From NCBI RefSeq assembly GCF_007858535.1, contig NZ_CP040174.1, positions 2,666,001-2,730,000 on the forward strand: DNA of 64,000 nucleotides, in the 5' to 3' direction. Below the pieces are notes generated by a model. It was not told where the DNA came from and made no database searches. It was given only the letters and a program-made list of their open reading frames with translations. The stretch's first letter is position 1, and every line of letters begins with the position of its first letter. Shown in pieces: positions 44,540-53,532 of the stretch. This stretch comes from Arthrobacter sp. UKPF54-2. Its GTDB lineage: Bacteria > Actinomycetota > Actinomycetes > Actinomycetales > Micrococcaceae. The position numbers and the translations under genes are program-made.

Positions 44540-45204
44540 CTAACAGCACCCATGGACGGCTGTCCGGAGGAGTTGCCGCCGGGTTCGCAGCCGTCTATCT
44601 GGCACTCGTTCGCCCGCGACTTTTACGCGCGGGCGCGACCGGCGGCGAGGTCCTCGGACCCTACCCGGGCGCCGGGATCGTCCCGGGCGGAAAGCGCAGC
44701 GCAACGATGGCCGTGACCATCAACGTTCCACCGTCGCGAGTGTGGCCCTGGCTGCTGCAAATGGGCACCGACCGAGGCGGCTGGTACAGCTGGGACCGGC
44801 TGGACAACTTCGGCCGGCGCAGCGCGGAAACCATCCACCCCGAGTGGCAGGACATCGCCGTCGGCGACCATCTGGCGGCCACACCGGACGGCAGCCAGTG
44901 GTGGCAGGTCGCGTCGCTCGAGCCGGAACGGTTCCTTGGCCTTCGTATGTCCCTCGATCTGCGGGGGAAACCGTTCGACCCGGCAGGGGCACGGCCGCGG
45001 CATTTCACCGACTCGCTCTGGGGATTCGAGCTGAAAGAAGCGGCCGACGAGCGCACCCGGCTTATCGTGAGCGGGTACTGGTCGTTCCGGCCAAAATGGC
45101 TGCAGCCGCTCCTGAGCATTGTGGTGCTGGAGCCCTCGCACTGGGTAATGCAGACTCGCCAGTTCGCCAACCTCAAGCGCCTCGCCGAGTCAGTAGGCGT
45201 CTGA
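44536..45204 (+). CDS. SRPBCC-like protein
   Basis: A 222-residue protein with a weakly hydrophobic N-terminus ([15 protein letters not shown]) and a START/Bet v1-like (SRPBCC) fold suggested by [20 protein letters not shown] and the C-terminal amphipathic helix. Such folds bind hydrophobic ligands. It is translationally coupled to the dienelactone hydrolase. Its 3' end overlaps the converging AAA ATPase gene by 15 bases. Confidence 0.72.
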   Translation: MTNSTHGRLSGGVAAGFAAVYLALVRPRLLRAGATGGEVLGPYPGAGIVPGGKRSATMAVTINVPPSRVWPWLLQMGTDRGGWYSWDRLDNFGRRSAETIHPEWQDIAVGDHLAATPDGSQWWQVASLEPERFLGLRMSLDLRGKPFDPAGARPRHFTDSLWGFELKEAADERTRLIVSGYWSFRPKWLQPLLSIVVLEPSHWVMQTRQFANLKRLAESVGV

Positions 45205-46740
45205 GCGTCCGCCGCCCGCCGGCCCGCCGAAGCCGCCACCCCCGCCCGCCGGCCCGCCGAAGCCGCCACCCCCGCCCGCCGGCCCGCCGAACGGGCCGCC
45301 GCCCGGCGGCCCAGAGAAGCCGCTAGCCGCCGGCCCGCCATACGCGCCACGTCCGCCCGCCGCGCCGCCTCCGCTGCCGAGCAAACTGCGGGTGAGCGCC
45401 TCGCCGTCGGCCATCAGCTCGCCCACGGCCGCCTGAAGGTGGGTATCCGCGACCGGGGCGCCGGCAAGGGCGGCGGCCACGACGGCGCGGCGGATCAGCT
45501 CGCGGGCGAATGAGGCGGTGGTGCCGTCGGTCCGGGCCGCGGCCTCCTCAAGTGCCGCAGGGCTGAAGGCGATCCCGCGGGCATACAGCCTGAGCAACGC
45601 TACGCGCTCCGCCGGCGCGGGCAGAGGAATCTCCACGGCCAGATCCACCCGGCCGGGCCGCTGCGCCAGGGCACGCTCCAGCATGTCCACGCGGTTGGTG
45701 GTGAGGACAAAGGCCACATCGGCGTCGTCGGCCAGGCCGTCCATGGCGTCGAGCACCTCGAACAGCAGCGGCTGGGGCCCGTGGCCGAAGCTGCGGTCCT
45801 CGGCGATCAGGTCGCAGTCCTCAAGCACAACGATGGAGGGCTGCAGGGCCCTCGCCATGGTGGCCGCCTCCGAGATCCGGGCCAGCGAGCCGCCGGACAG
45901 CAGGATGGCGGTGGCCCCGTGGCTGCGGCTCAGCAGATACCGCACCGTGTGGGTCTTCCCGGTGCCCGGCCGGCCGTAAAGCAGGATGCCGCGCTTGAGA
46001 TGCTGCCCGTACTGCTTGAGCGACTCACGGTGCTCGGCGATGCCCAGGGCGTGGTCGGTGACCTTCTGCAGCAGGCCGCCGGGCAGGATGACTTCGTCCG
46101 CGGCGAGGCTGGGCCTGGCGTGGAAGGTCACGCCCGCCGCGCTGGGGCCGTATTCACCCATCACGAGCGAAATGACCTGCCCCTTGAGGACGCTGTGGTG
46201 CTGCATGCGACGTCGGAAGTCGGCGAGGAAGCCCGCAGCGGCCTCGGTGTCGCCGGCAAGGACTTCCAGGCAGGCCGTCTGCCGGCCGTACCGGGGATTG
46301 GCGTCCCGCTGCAGCACCGCGAGCGGCCGGCCGCCGTGGCTGAACAGCCACAGCCCCAACGCCACCGCCTGGCGCTGCTCATCCGGACCCACCGCCAGGT
46401 TGGCGTAGTCGGGCTGGGCCAGCGGGAACTGCGGGAAGACCTGGGCCTGCTGCAGCATGTCGCTCAGGGAGTGATGGTGGCGCTGGTCGCCGCCGCCGAT
46501 CCCGACCAGGCGGAAGTGGGGATCCCCGCCCGCAAGTTCGGCCATCTGGATGTCCGCGTCCACAAACCGGTGCGGCGGGATGTCTTCCACCACGACGGCG
46601 ACCGACCCGGCCGGCACGCCCAAGTGCTCGGTGAGAGTCGTCAGCAGCTGAGGCCCGGCAGGTGCACGGTGCTGCCCGGCCTGCGCAAGCTGCACGAGTT
46701 GCGCGAAATTGTCGATGAACTTCCCCAAATTTTCATCCAT
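45190..46740 (-). CDS. AAA-family ATPase with Gly-rich tail
   Basis: A 516-residue protein. An N-terminal ~240-residue region of unknown fold precedes one AAA module with Walker A GRPGTGKTH (256-264), Walker B IVVLEDCDL (~303) and the sensor/arginine-finger region TTNRVDMLERALAQRPGRVD. The last ~50 residues are a Gly/Pro/Phe repeat tail (GGPAGGGGGF units). It resembles ClpX/FtsH-type or spore-V-like AAA remodelling proteins only in the ATPase core. The target is unknown. Confidence 0.82.
   Translation of the reverse strand: MDENLGKFIDNFAQLVQLAQAGQHRAPAGPQLLTTLTEHLGVPAGSVAVVVEDIPPHRFVDADIQMAELAGGDPHFRLVGIGGGDQRHHHSLSDMLQQAQVFPQFPLAQPDYANLAVGPDEQRQAVALGLWLFSHGGRPLAVLQRDANPRYGRQTACLEVLAGDTEAAAGFLADFRRRMQHHSVLKGQVISLVMGEYGPSAAGVTFHARPSLAADEVILPGGLLQKVTDHALGIAEHRESLKQYGQHLKRGILLYGRPGTGKTHTVRYLLSRSHGATAILLSGGSLARISEAATMARALQPSIVVLEDCDLIAEDRSFGHGPQPLLFEVLDAMDGLADDADVAFVLTTNRVDMLERALAQRPGRVDLAVEIPLPAPAERVALLRLYARGIAFSPAALEEAAARTDGTTASFARELIRRAVVAAALAGAPVADTHLQAAVGELMADGEALTRSLLGSGGGAAGGRGAYGGPAASGFSGPPGGGPFGGPAGGGGGFGGPAGGGGGFGGPAGGGRSDAY
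45211..45300 (-). repeat. Three 30-bp repeats encoding the Gly-rich tail
   Basis: Near-identical units at 45211-45240, 45241-45270 and 45271-45300 encode GGPAGGGGGF-type decapeptides at the C-terminus of the AAA ATPase. They are likely prone to copy-number change. Confidence 0.85.
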
Positions 46741-46776
46741 GCGCAGACCCTACCAGCGACCCGGCGCTGCGCAGCC

Positions 46777-48189
46777 CTACCGCACGTTCTGCTCAATGGC
46801 CCGGCCCAGGATGCGGGCGCCCTCCGGGAACGCGCCGGGGTTGGGCCCGGCGTAGTTGAGCCGGATGAACGGGCCGGCCGGCTCGGCCGGGAACCATTCC
46901 GTGCCGGCGGCAATGAGCAGGCCGTCCCGCTCGCAGTCGGCGCTCAACTGTTCGACATCGGTCCCGTCCGGCAGCCGCGCCCAGAGGTTCAGCCCGCCCT
47001 TGGGGACCAAGGTGAGATGGGCCTGCGGGGCGTGCTCGCGAAGGCTCGTCACCAGCAGGTCGCGGCGCGACTGGAGTTGGTGCCGGACGATGCGCAGGTG
47101 CGTCTGCCAGGCCGGCTGGGTGACGACGTCGAGGGCCGCGGCCTGGAGCAGGCCGCTGACGTACATCGACTCGGCTCCGCGGTCGGCGAGGATGCGTTCC
47201 CTGGCCGGTCCGCGCGCAATGACGGCGGCCACCCGGATGGCCGGCGACACACTCTTCGTCAGCGTCCGCAGGTACACCACATGGCCGGAATCGTCGCGTG
47301 CGGCCACGGGGGAGGGGACGCTGCTGATGCCGAAGTCGCGGGCCCAGTCGTCCTCCACGAGAAACGCCCCGTGCCGGCGCACCACCTCCAGGACCTCATC
47401 GCCCCGCCGGACGCTCCACTGTGCCCCGGTGGGATTGGCGTAGTTGGCCTGGGCGTAGAACAGCCGCGCCCCGGTCTCCTCGAACGCCCTGGCCAACCCG
47501 TCCGGGTCGGGGCCGTCCGGCCCGGACGGCACCGGGACCACACGGACGCCGGCCTGTGCGGCCGCAAGGATGGCACCCCAATAGCTGGGGGACTCCATCA
47601 GCAGCGGCTGCCCGCTGCCCACCAGCGCCCTGAAGATCGAGCTAAGGCCGCTTTGGCTGCCCGGCAGCACGACGACGTCGCTCGCCCCGGGCGGGGTGAC
47701 GCCCGCCGGCGTCGAGGTGCCAAGTTCGTGGGCGAACCACGACTGCAGCTCGGGCAGTCCCGCAGCGGGTGCGCGGGAAAGCGCCGCCTCGCCACGGGCC
47801 GCCCGGATCAGGGCCGCCCGGACCAGCCGCTCCGGCAGGAGTTCGCGGGCCGGGTAGCCCGAGTGCAGGGCGATCACATCGTTGGGTGCGCTGCGCATCG
47901 CGGCCGACGCCGAGCGCAGCGGCGCCTGCGGTGACCGCAGCGCCGCCGTCTGCCAGCTGTAGTCGGACGGGCGGGCCGTCCTGACCGCGCGGACGAACGT
48001 CCCCACGCCCGGTCGGCTCTCGATCAGGCCCTGGGCGGTGAGTGCCTGCAGGGCTTTCTGCACTGTGACGGGACTGACACTGTGTTCGGCCACGAGCGCG
48101 CGCGTGGAGGGCAGCCTTGACCCGGGGGCGGCCCGTGCAATCCATTCCTTCAGCTGCGCCACAATCCGCGAACTGCTATCGTTGTCCAT
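46777..48189 (-). CDS. MocR-type regulator (GntR HTH plus aminotransferase domain)
   Basis: A 470-residue MocR/GntR-family protein. The winged HTH (residues ~5-70) reads RIVAQLKEWI, LPSTRALVAEHSVSPVTVQKAL, GVGTFV. A type I aminotransferase-like domain follows, with the PLP lysine at ~312 in TLTKSVSP. Such regulators use PLP as sensor and often control a divergent transporter or PLP gene. The ATG at 48189 overlaps the divergent exporter's ATG within the sequence CATG. Confidence 0.88.
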   Translation of the reverse strand: MDNDSSSRIVAQLKEWIARAAPGSRLPSTRALVAEHSVSPVTVQKALQALTAQGLIESRPGVGTFVRAVRTARPSDYSWQTAALRSPQAPLRSASAAMRSAPNDVIALHSGYPARELLPERLVRAALIRAARGEAALSRAPAAGLPELQSWFAHELGTSTPAGVTPPGASDVVVLPGSQSGLSSIFRALVGSGQPLLMESPSYWGAILAAAQAGVRVVPVPSGPDGPDPDGLARAFEETGARLFYAQANYANPTGAQWSVRRGDEVLEVVRRHGAFLVEDDWARDFGISSVPSPVAARDDSGHVVYLRTLTKSVSPAIRVAAVIARGPARERILADRGAESMYVSGLLQAAALDVVTQPAWQTHLRIVRHQLQSRRDLLVTSLREHAPQAHLTLVPKGGLNLWARLPDGTDVEQLSADCERDGLLIAAGTEWFPAEPAGPFIRLNYAGPNPGAFPEGARILGRAIEQNVR

Positions 48190-49150
48190 GAGAGACAAGA
48201 GTAGCGCTACTGTCAGTGCAAGCCCAGTGATACCGGCCGCGCCTGCTGCCCGCGCGGCCGCCCCCGCGGCCGGAGTCTGGTGGGGCCTGCTGGGCGTGGC
48301 GGCGTTTTCCTTCACGGTTCCGCTCACCAGGGTCGCCGTCGCAGGGCTCTCGCCGCTGTTCATCGGCTCCGGCCGAGCGGTCGTCGCAGCTGCCCTGGCA
48401 TCGGCGGCCCTCATCCTCACCCGCCAGCGTTTGCCCCTCGGCCGGCAGTGGGCCAGGCTCGCGGTGGTTGCTGGCGGAATCGTCGTCGGTTTCCCGCTGC
48501 TCACTTCTTTCGCACTTACCAGCGCTCCTGCCAGCCACGGCGCCGTCGTGATCGCCCTGCTCCCGGCCGCGACGGCGACCGCTGCCGTCCTCCGCGGACA
48601 TGAGCGGCCGCCCGCGGCGTTCTGGCTCGCCACAGCGGCGGGCGCTGCCGCCGCTGTCGGCTTCGCCTTCGCGCAGCCCGGAGGTTTCGGGCAACTGCAC
48701 TGGGCAGACCTGCTGCTCCTCGGCGCCGTCGCGGCCGCGGCGGTGGGCTATGCCGAAGGCGGACTGCTCGCCCGTCAACTTGGCGCCTGGCAGACCGTGT
48801 CCTGGGCGCTCGTCCTCGCGGCTCCGCTGATGGTCGCCCTGGCCGCGCTCGCGGTGGCCCAGCAGCCGCCGTCAGGAACCCCGGCGCAGTGGGCCTCCTT
48901 CGCCTACCTTGGCGTCGTCAGCATGTTCCTCGGATTCTTCGCCTGGTACCGGGGACTCGCCATCGGCCCCATGACGCAGGTCAGCCAGATCCAGCTGGTT
49001 CAACCCGTGCTCAGTATCGGGTGGGCGGCGCTACTCCTGGGCGAAGCGCTGACGCCGTCTACCCTGCTCGGCGGCGCCGCCGTGATCGCCTGCGCCGGCC
49101 TGGCCGTCCGTGCCCGGGTGAAGCCGCCGCTGGGGCCGCCCCAATCCTAG
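48188..49150 (+). CDS. EamA/DMT-family transporter
   Basis: A 320-residue protein with about ten hydrophobic helices in two EamA repeats (VWWGLLGVAAFSFTVPLTRVAV and LHWADLLLLGAVAAAAVGYA start the halves). It is a drug/metabolite exporter type. The start ATG 48188 shares CATG with the divergent MocR gene; a later GTG at 48227 is possible. Neither gene has a clear ribosome binding site, so leaderless mRNAs are plausible. It is probably regulated by the MocR protein. Confidence 0.85.
   Translation: MRDKSSATVSASPVIPAAPAARAAAPAAGVWWGLLGVAAFSFTVPLTRVAVAGLSPLFIGSGRAVVAAALASAALILTRQRLPLGRQWARLAVVAGGIVVGFPLLTSFALTSAPASHGAVVIALLPAATATAAVLRGHERPPAAFWLATAAGAAAAVGFAFAQPGGFGQLHWADLLLLGAVAAAAVGYAEGGLLARQLGAWQTVSWALVLAAPLMVALAALAVAQQPPSGTPAQWASFAYLGVVSMFLGFFAWYRGLAIGPMTQVSQIQLVQPVLSIGWAALLLGEALTPSTLLGGAAVIACAGLAVRARVKPPLGPPQS
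48200..48211. promoter_or_regulatory. Palindrome at the MocR/EamA divergent start
   Basis: AGTAGCGCTACT is a perfect 12-bp palindrome ten bases inside the EamA reading frame and upstream of the MocR start. It is a candidate MocR operator. Confidence 0.4.
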
Positions 49151-49191
49151 AGACGCCCGGACCGAGCCAATTCACATCCAAGGAGAGCCCC

Positions 49192-49830
49192 ATGTACGTC
49201 CCCAAGCATTTCGCCGCCAGCCCCGGCGCCGTCGATGACCTCCTCGCTGCCCCGGGAGCCGCCAACCTGATCACCATGACCTCGGAGGGCCTGCTCGCCA
49301 GCTTCTTGCCTGTGTTCTTCGACCCCTCCGCCGGTGCACACGGCGCGCTGCACGGGCACCTGGCCAGGAACAATCCGCAGTGGTCCAAGCCGCCGGTCGG
49401 CGAGGCACTGGTCATCCTGCAGGGTTCGGACGCTTACATCTCGCCGGCCTGGTATGCCTCGAAGGCCGAGCACGGCCGCGTTGTGCCGACCTGGAACTAC
49501 TCCACGGCACACGTGTACGGCACACTGGTGGTCCATGAGGACCCGGCGTGGCTCGGCCGGCATGTCCGGCAGCTGACCGAGCTCCACGAGGCCAGTTCAG
49601 ACCGGCCGTGGTCCGTCGACGACGCCCCGGAGCGGTTTATTGCAGGCCAACTGCGCGCCATCGTCGGCGTCGAACTGCTGATCAGCAGGATCGAGGCGAA
49701 AGCCAAACTCAGCCAGAACCGCTCGGCCAAGGACGTCGACGGCGTGGTGGCAGGACTTCTGGCCGCCGGCCACGCGGCCAGTGCGGCCGACGTCGACCGG
49801 GCGCGGCAGGAAGGGTTGCCGTCGGCATAG
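49192..49830 (+). CDS. PaiB-like FMN-binding protein
   Basis: A 212-residue FMN-binding split-barrel protein of the PaiB (protease synthase and sporulation negative regulator) family. It begins MYVPKHFAAS and contains ITMTSEGLLASFLPVFF, GHLARNNPQW and PTWNYSTAHVYG. ATG 49192 follows AAGGAGAG. It starts 41 bp after the EamA gene and is likely co-transcribed; PaiB-like genes commonly neighbour MocR/exporter pairs. Confidence 0.9.
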   Translation: MYVPKHFAASPGAVDDLLAAPGAANLITMTSEGLLASFLPVFFDPSAGAHGALHGHLARNNPQWSKPPVGEALVILQGSDAYISPAWYASKAEHGRVVPTWNYSTAHVYGTLVVHEDPAWLGRHVRQLTELHEASSDRPWSVDDAPERFIAGQLRAIVGVELLISRIEAKAKLSQNRSAKDVDGVVAGLLAAGHAASAADVDRARQEGLPSA

Positions 49831-49915
49831 CCAATTCCACCGGCCTGCACTAGATTCAGGGGACGAACCGGCAGGGGGCCGGTCCTCCAGCAGCGGACCA
49901 ACGGCAAGGATGACC

Positions 49916-51238
49916 ATGAAAACCAGTTCCCCCACCGCGGCCGCCCTCGCCACGTTCATCCTGGCCGGCTGGTTGCTGGCCGGTGCAGCGGTCCCGGCCC
50001 AGGCGGCCGGCGTCACCTACTACGTCAGTGCCGCGGGCAACGACAGCAACGCCGGAACATCCAGCACCGCACCCTGGAAGACCCTGGCCAAGGTCAATGC
50101 AACCGTGCTGGGCCCCGGGGACACCGTCAGTTTCCGCAAGGGCGACACCTGGACCGGCGGCGTGGTGACCGGCCAGAGCGGAACCGCCACGGCTCCCATC
50201 ACGCTGAACGCCTACGGCAGCGGCAACGCCCCAACCATCACCGGCGGCAAGTCCGGAAACTGCATCAGGATCAACGGCAACTACACCACGGTGGACGGAC
50301 TGCGCGGCGTCGCCTGTGGGTATGCCGGCATCAGCATCACCGGCGACCGCAACACGGTCCGGAACTCCAGCGCCGCGAACAACGCCGTGGGCATCAAGGC
50401 CGGATACGGCTCCGACTTCGGCAAGTACACCGGCAATGTGCTCACGGACAACAACGTTATGAACGTGCTGACGGTGGGCACCAATTGCGGAACGGCCCAG
50501 GCCGTGAACTGCAGCGACGATTCGGGCGCCTCGGGGGTGCTGATCAACGGCAATGACAATGAGTTCTCCGGCAACACCATCACCGGATCCAACGCCTTCT
50601 CCTACGATTTCAACCGCGACGGCGCGGCGGTGGAGGTCTACAACGGCAACCGGAACAACATCCATCACAACGTGGCCGTGGACAACAACAACTTCTCCGA
50701 GCTCGGTAAGTCCACCGGCACTACGGACGGCAACATCTACCGGTACAACCTTGTCAGGTCAACCTGCGGGGCCAACTGCAGCGAGTCCAAGGGCCTGGTG
50801 GCCCGCGGCACGGGGACGTCGTTCGGGCCCACCACCGGCACGGTCTTTGAGTTCAACACCGTCTACCTGACCGGCGCGCGGTCCCAGGGCATCGTCTGCC
50901 ACGCAGGCTGCCCCGCCTCGACGGTGATCCGCGGCAACATCCTGGTGGGCGTCAAGAACTCCCTGTGGATCAACGGCACCGGCTGGACCGAGAGACAAAA
51001 TGTCCTCAACGGGCCGGTCAACGTTGTGCCGAACAGCACGTCCACCACGGCCCCGGCCCGCTTCGTTAACGCCCCGACCGATCTCCGGCTGACCGGCACC
51101 AGCCCGGCCATCGACCGGGCCGGAGCGAGCCCGTCCGGCTTTGACCTGGCCGGCCTCGCGGTGCCGCAGGACGGGGACTGCAACGGAACGGCCGCCGCCG
51201 ATTCCGGAGCCTACGAGTTCGACTCGCCCAACTGCTGA
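49916..51238 (+). CDS. Secreted right-handed beta-helix protein
   Basis: A 440-residue exported protein with a signal peptide (~30 residues, cleavage near AQAAG). It then has a DUF1565-like opening (YYVSAAGNDSNAGTSSTAPWKTL) and a series of parallel beta-helix rungs (ISITGDRNTVRNSSAANNAVGIK and similar Asn ladders). Paired cysteines occur in the second half. The fold is typical of polysaccharide lyases and hydrolases, but I see no catalytic signature. ATG 49916 lies five bases after AAGGA; an in-frame ATG at 49910 overlaps that site. Confidence 0.82.
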   Translation: MKTSSPTAAALATFILAGWLLAGAAVPAQAAGVTYYVSAAGNDSNAGTSSTAPWKTLAKVNATVLGPGDTVSFRKGDTWTGGVVTGQSGTATAPITLNAYGSGNAPTITGGKSGNCIRINGNYTTVDGLRGVACGYAGISITGDRNTVRNSSAANNAVGIKAGYGSDFGKYTGNVLTDNNVMNVLTVGTNCGTAQAVNCSDDSGASGVLINGNDNEFSGNTITGSNAFSYDFNRDGAAVEVYNGNRNNIHHNVAVDNNNFSELGKSTGTTDGNIYRYNLVRSTCGANCSESKGLVARGTGTSFGPTTGTVFEFNTVYLTGARSQGIVCHAGCPASTVIRGNILVGVKNSLWINGTGWTERQNVLNGPVNVVPNSTSTTAPARFVNAPTDLRLTGTSPAIDRAGASPSGFDLAGLAVPQDGDCNGTAAADSGAYEFDSPNC

Positions 51239-51266
51239 GCCGTTTGCGGCGGGCTCCCGGCTGGGC

Positions 51267-52301
51267 TCAGGGACGCGCGTCGCTACTGTAGCTGAGCCCG
51301 ATCTGGCCTCGGACCGTGTCCAGCGCCGCCATGACCTGGACACTCTCGCTGGGCGGCAGGATGTCGTTGGCGGTGGCGCCGGCGGCAATGAGCCGCTCGA
51401 TCTCCCACCCCTGGTATTGCATGCCGCGGCCGGTCACCGGTTCGTCGAAGCGCTCGACGACGTTGCCGCCGTCGTCGTACCGGGTGAAGCCCGTGGGGGT
51501 GTACCAGACCGGATCGATCTCGATGCTGCCTCCGGTGCCGATGACGGCGGCCCGGTTCGGTCCCGCGGTATCCAGTGCGCAGTGCAGCACCGCCTGCTGT
51601 CCGTCCCCGTATTCGAAAATCATGGCGGTCTGGCGGTCGACGCCGGTGGCCGTCATGCTGGCAGCGGCCTGAATCTTGGCCGGCGCCCCGAAGAGGTCGA
51701 AGGCGAAGGACGCGGGGTAGATGCCCAGGTCCAGGAGGGCCCCGCCGCCGAGCGCGGGGTCGTTGAGCCTGTGTCCCGGGTCCTTGGGGAGGTTCTGGTT
51801 GTGGTCCGCAATCAGGGTCCGGACCTCGCCGAGGGCGCCTGAGCCGACGAGTTCACGGATCCGGACCATGTGCGGCAGGTACCGCGTCCACATGGCCTCG
51901 AGGGCGACCAGGCCCTTGGACGCGGCGAGGTCCACGACCTCTTGTGCCTGCCAGGCGTTCATGGCGAACGGCTTTTCCACCAGCACGTGCTTGCCGGCGT
52001 TCAGGGCCAGCAGCGCGTTCTCGTAGTGGAAGGGGTGCGGCGAGGAGATATAGACAACGTCGACGTCGGTGTCTGCGACCAGCGATTCGTAGCTGCCGTG
52101 GGCCGCGGGCAGGCCGAACCTGGCGGCGAACTCGCGGGCCGTCGCCAGGTTGCGGGAGCCCACCGCCTGGACCGCAAAGCCATGCTGCACCAGATCGGAG
52201 GTCTGCAGCCCGGCAATGAGTCCGGTGCCCAGGATTCCCCACCGGATGACACCGGGGGAGTCGTGGCTTTCGGCGGCGCGGTTCGCGGCGGTGTCTGACA
52301 T
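51267..52301 (-). CDS. Gfo/Idh/MocA-family oxidoreductase
   Basis: A 344-residue NAD(P)-dependent oxidoreductase with N-terminal Rossmann motif WGILGTGLIAG, the family signature EKPFAMNAWQAQE (Glu-Lys-Pro) and a C-terminal alpha/beta domain with DLGIYPASFAFDLFG. Members act on sugars, inositols or dihydrodiols. The ATG at 52301 has GAGGAG ten bases upstream; a GTG or ATG further up would add ~19 residues. No sugar operon adjoins it. Confidence 0.88.
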   Translation of the reverse strand: MSDTAANRAAESHDSPGVIRWGILGTGLIAGLQTSDLVQHGFAVQAVGSRNLATAREFAARFGLPAAHGSYESLVADTDVDVVYISSPHPFHYENALLALNAGKHVLVEKPFAMNAWQAQEVVDLAASKGLVALEAMWTRYLPHMVRIRELVGSGALGEVRTLIADHNQNLPKDPGHRLNDPALGGGALLDLGIYPASFAFDLFGAPAKIQAAASMTATGVDRQTAMIFEYGDGQQAVLHCALDTAGPNRAAVIGTGGSIEIDPVWYTPTGFTRYDDGGNVVERFDEPVTGRGMQYQGWEIERLIAAGATANDILPPSESVQVMAALDTVRGQIGLSYSSDARP

Positions 52302-52410
52302 GGCTTCGGTTCTCCTCGGGCAGGGGCTCAGGTGGGCGCCGCCGGGTTCGGAACGCAACGACGCCGTCTGAGCATGCTAGCCCAGCACAGGATCCCTCAG
52401 CGCGGGAAAA

Positions 52411-52527
52411 TCACTTGCAGGTGCAGCGCTGCTCCGTGGGCACGTCGGCCATCACGGAGTCCACGTGCTCGCCGCACCCGGCCCAGGTGATCTTTCCACA
52501 GCTGTTGCAACGGACGGGACTGCACAT
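52411..52527 (-). CDS. 38-residue Cys-rich protein downstream of trxA
   Basis: A very small protein with six cysteines (positions 2, 7, 10, 18, 35, 37) and His21. Its motif CNSCGKITWAGCGEHVD is zinc-ribbon-like, and it ends RCTCK. AAGGAG lies six bases before the ATG, which strongly supports translation. It is 80 bp downstream of trxA in the same direction, so it is probably part of the sulfur-responsive unit. Similar short CxxCG-x3-TWAGCG proteins occur in other actinobacteria, from memory; the function is unknown. Confidence 0.8.
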   Translation of the reverse strand: MCSPVRCNSCGKITWAGCGEHVDSVMADVPTEQRCTCK

Positions 52528-52607
52528 TGTTTTCTCCTTGAGTCGGTACTGCGGGTGCGGCAGGGGCCGCGGCTTCTATTGAACTGCTTGTGGTGAGGCG
52601 TGGCCGT

Positions 52608-52973
52608 TCAGGACGCGGCCGAGGCGGACACTTTCGCCCGGACATCGTCCATGTCGAGCCCCTTGACGGCGGTGATGAGCTCATCCAGGCCGGTGGCATT
52701 CATGGCGCCCGGCTGGGAGAAGACAAGGATACCCTCGCGGAACGCCATCAGGGTGGGGATAGAGGTGATGCGTGCCGCCGCGGCGAGCGCCGGCTCGGCT
52801 TCCGTGTCCACCTTGGCGAACACGACGTCGGAGTGCGCCTCGGAGGCCTTGCTGAACGTCGGGGCAAACATGCGGCACGGACCGCACCAGGCTGCCCAGA
52901 AGTCCACCAGCACAATGTCGTTGCCGGAGATCGTGTCGTTGAAGGTCTTTTCGGAAATGTCGATGGTTGCCAT
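52608..52973 (-). CDS. trxA: Thioredoxin
   Basis: A 121-residue thioredoxin with active site W29-C30-G31-P32-C33 and cis-proline segment SIPTLMAF. It reduces protein disulfides and, in this setting, probably persulfides on rhodaneses. The C-terminus is slightly extended. Its start lies 11 bp from a 16-bp CsoR/CstR-type operator, tying it to the divergent rhodanese operon. Confidence 0.95.
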   Translation of the reverse strand: MATIDISEKTFNDTISGNDIVLVDFWAAWCGPCRMFAPTFSKASEAHSDVVFAKVDTEAEPALAAAARITSIPTLMAFREGILVFSQPGAMNATGLDELITAVKGLDMDDVRAKVSASAAS

Positions 52974-52984
52974 GGATCCAATTT

Positions 52985-53000
52985 ATACCCCCGGGGGTAT
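52985..53000. promoter_or_regulatory. CsoR/CstR-type operator 1 (trxA)
   Basis: ATACCCCCGGGGGTAT, a perfect 16-bp palindrome, lies 11 bp upstream of the trxA start codon. It matches the A/T-flanked C-run/G-run operators of the CsoR family, including the persulfide sensor CstR. Confidence 0.8.
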
Positions 53001-53094
53001 TTTGCGCAAGAGTCGGGACCGTGACCCGGGGAAACGCCGGGGCCGCTTTCGTGGCCCGCTCGGGGCGTATGCCTCCCGGCGGCTTGAACGCATA

Positions 53095-53110
53095 ATACCC
53101 CCTGGGGTAT
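53095..53110. promoter_or_regulatory. CsoR/CstR-type operator 2 (rhodanese operon)
   Basis: ATACCCCCTGGGGTAT lies 69 bp before the first rhodanese gene and 95 bp from operator 1, in the same divergent promoter region. Confidence 0.8.
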
Positions 53111-53178
53111 ATTAGGGACAGCTATTGCGATCAAGTTCTCCACCGCCTTCTCCTCCCTCGACCGAAAGGTGCACCCGC

Positions 53179-53481
53179 ATGGATCTCACCGTCCAACAGC
53201 TCAAGGACCAGCTCAAGAACGGCAGCGACGCCCAGATTGTGGATGTCCGCGAGCCCGCTGAGGTCGCCGACGGCATGATTGCCGGCGCGCGCCACATCCC
53301 GCTTGGCGAACTTGGTTCCCGGCTGGGCGAACTGGACAAGGCCCGTCCCGTCGTCGCCGTGTGCCGCAGTGGCCGCCGCAGCGCCGCGGCCGCCGACCAG
53401 CTGACCGCCGCCGGCTTCACCGCCTACACCATGACCGGCGGGATGCTCGACTGGGCCGCCGCGGGCCTCCCCGCCGGCTAA
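53179..53481 (+). CDS. Single-domain rhodanese
   Basis: A 100-residue rhodanese with active-site Cys62 in the loop CRSGRRS and the conserved VDVREPAE entry motif. It can carry sulfane sulfur as a cysteine persulfide. First gene of a plus-strand unit with a second rhodanese and an exporter, behind operator 2. Confidence 0.92.
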   Translation: MDLTVQQLKDQLKNGSDAQIVDVREPAEVADGMIAGARHIPLGELGSRLGELDKARPVVAVCRSGRRSAAAADQLTAAGFTAYTMTGGMLDWAAAGLPAG

Positions 53482-53494
53482 GACCCCCTGAACT

Positions 53495-53532
53495 GCCCGG
53501 GCGGCGCTTTCCCCCCAGCGCGCCGCCCGGGC
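53495..53532 (+). terminator. Hairpin between the two rhodanese genes
   Basis: GCCCGGGCGGCGC (53495-53507) pairs over 13 bp with GCGCCGCCCGGGC (53520-53532). No U-run. It may attenuate transcription or stabilise the upstream mRNA within the operon. Confidence 0.5.
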
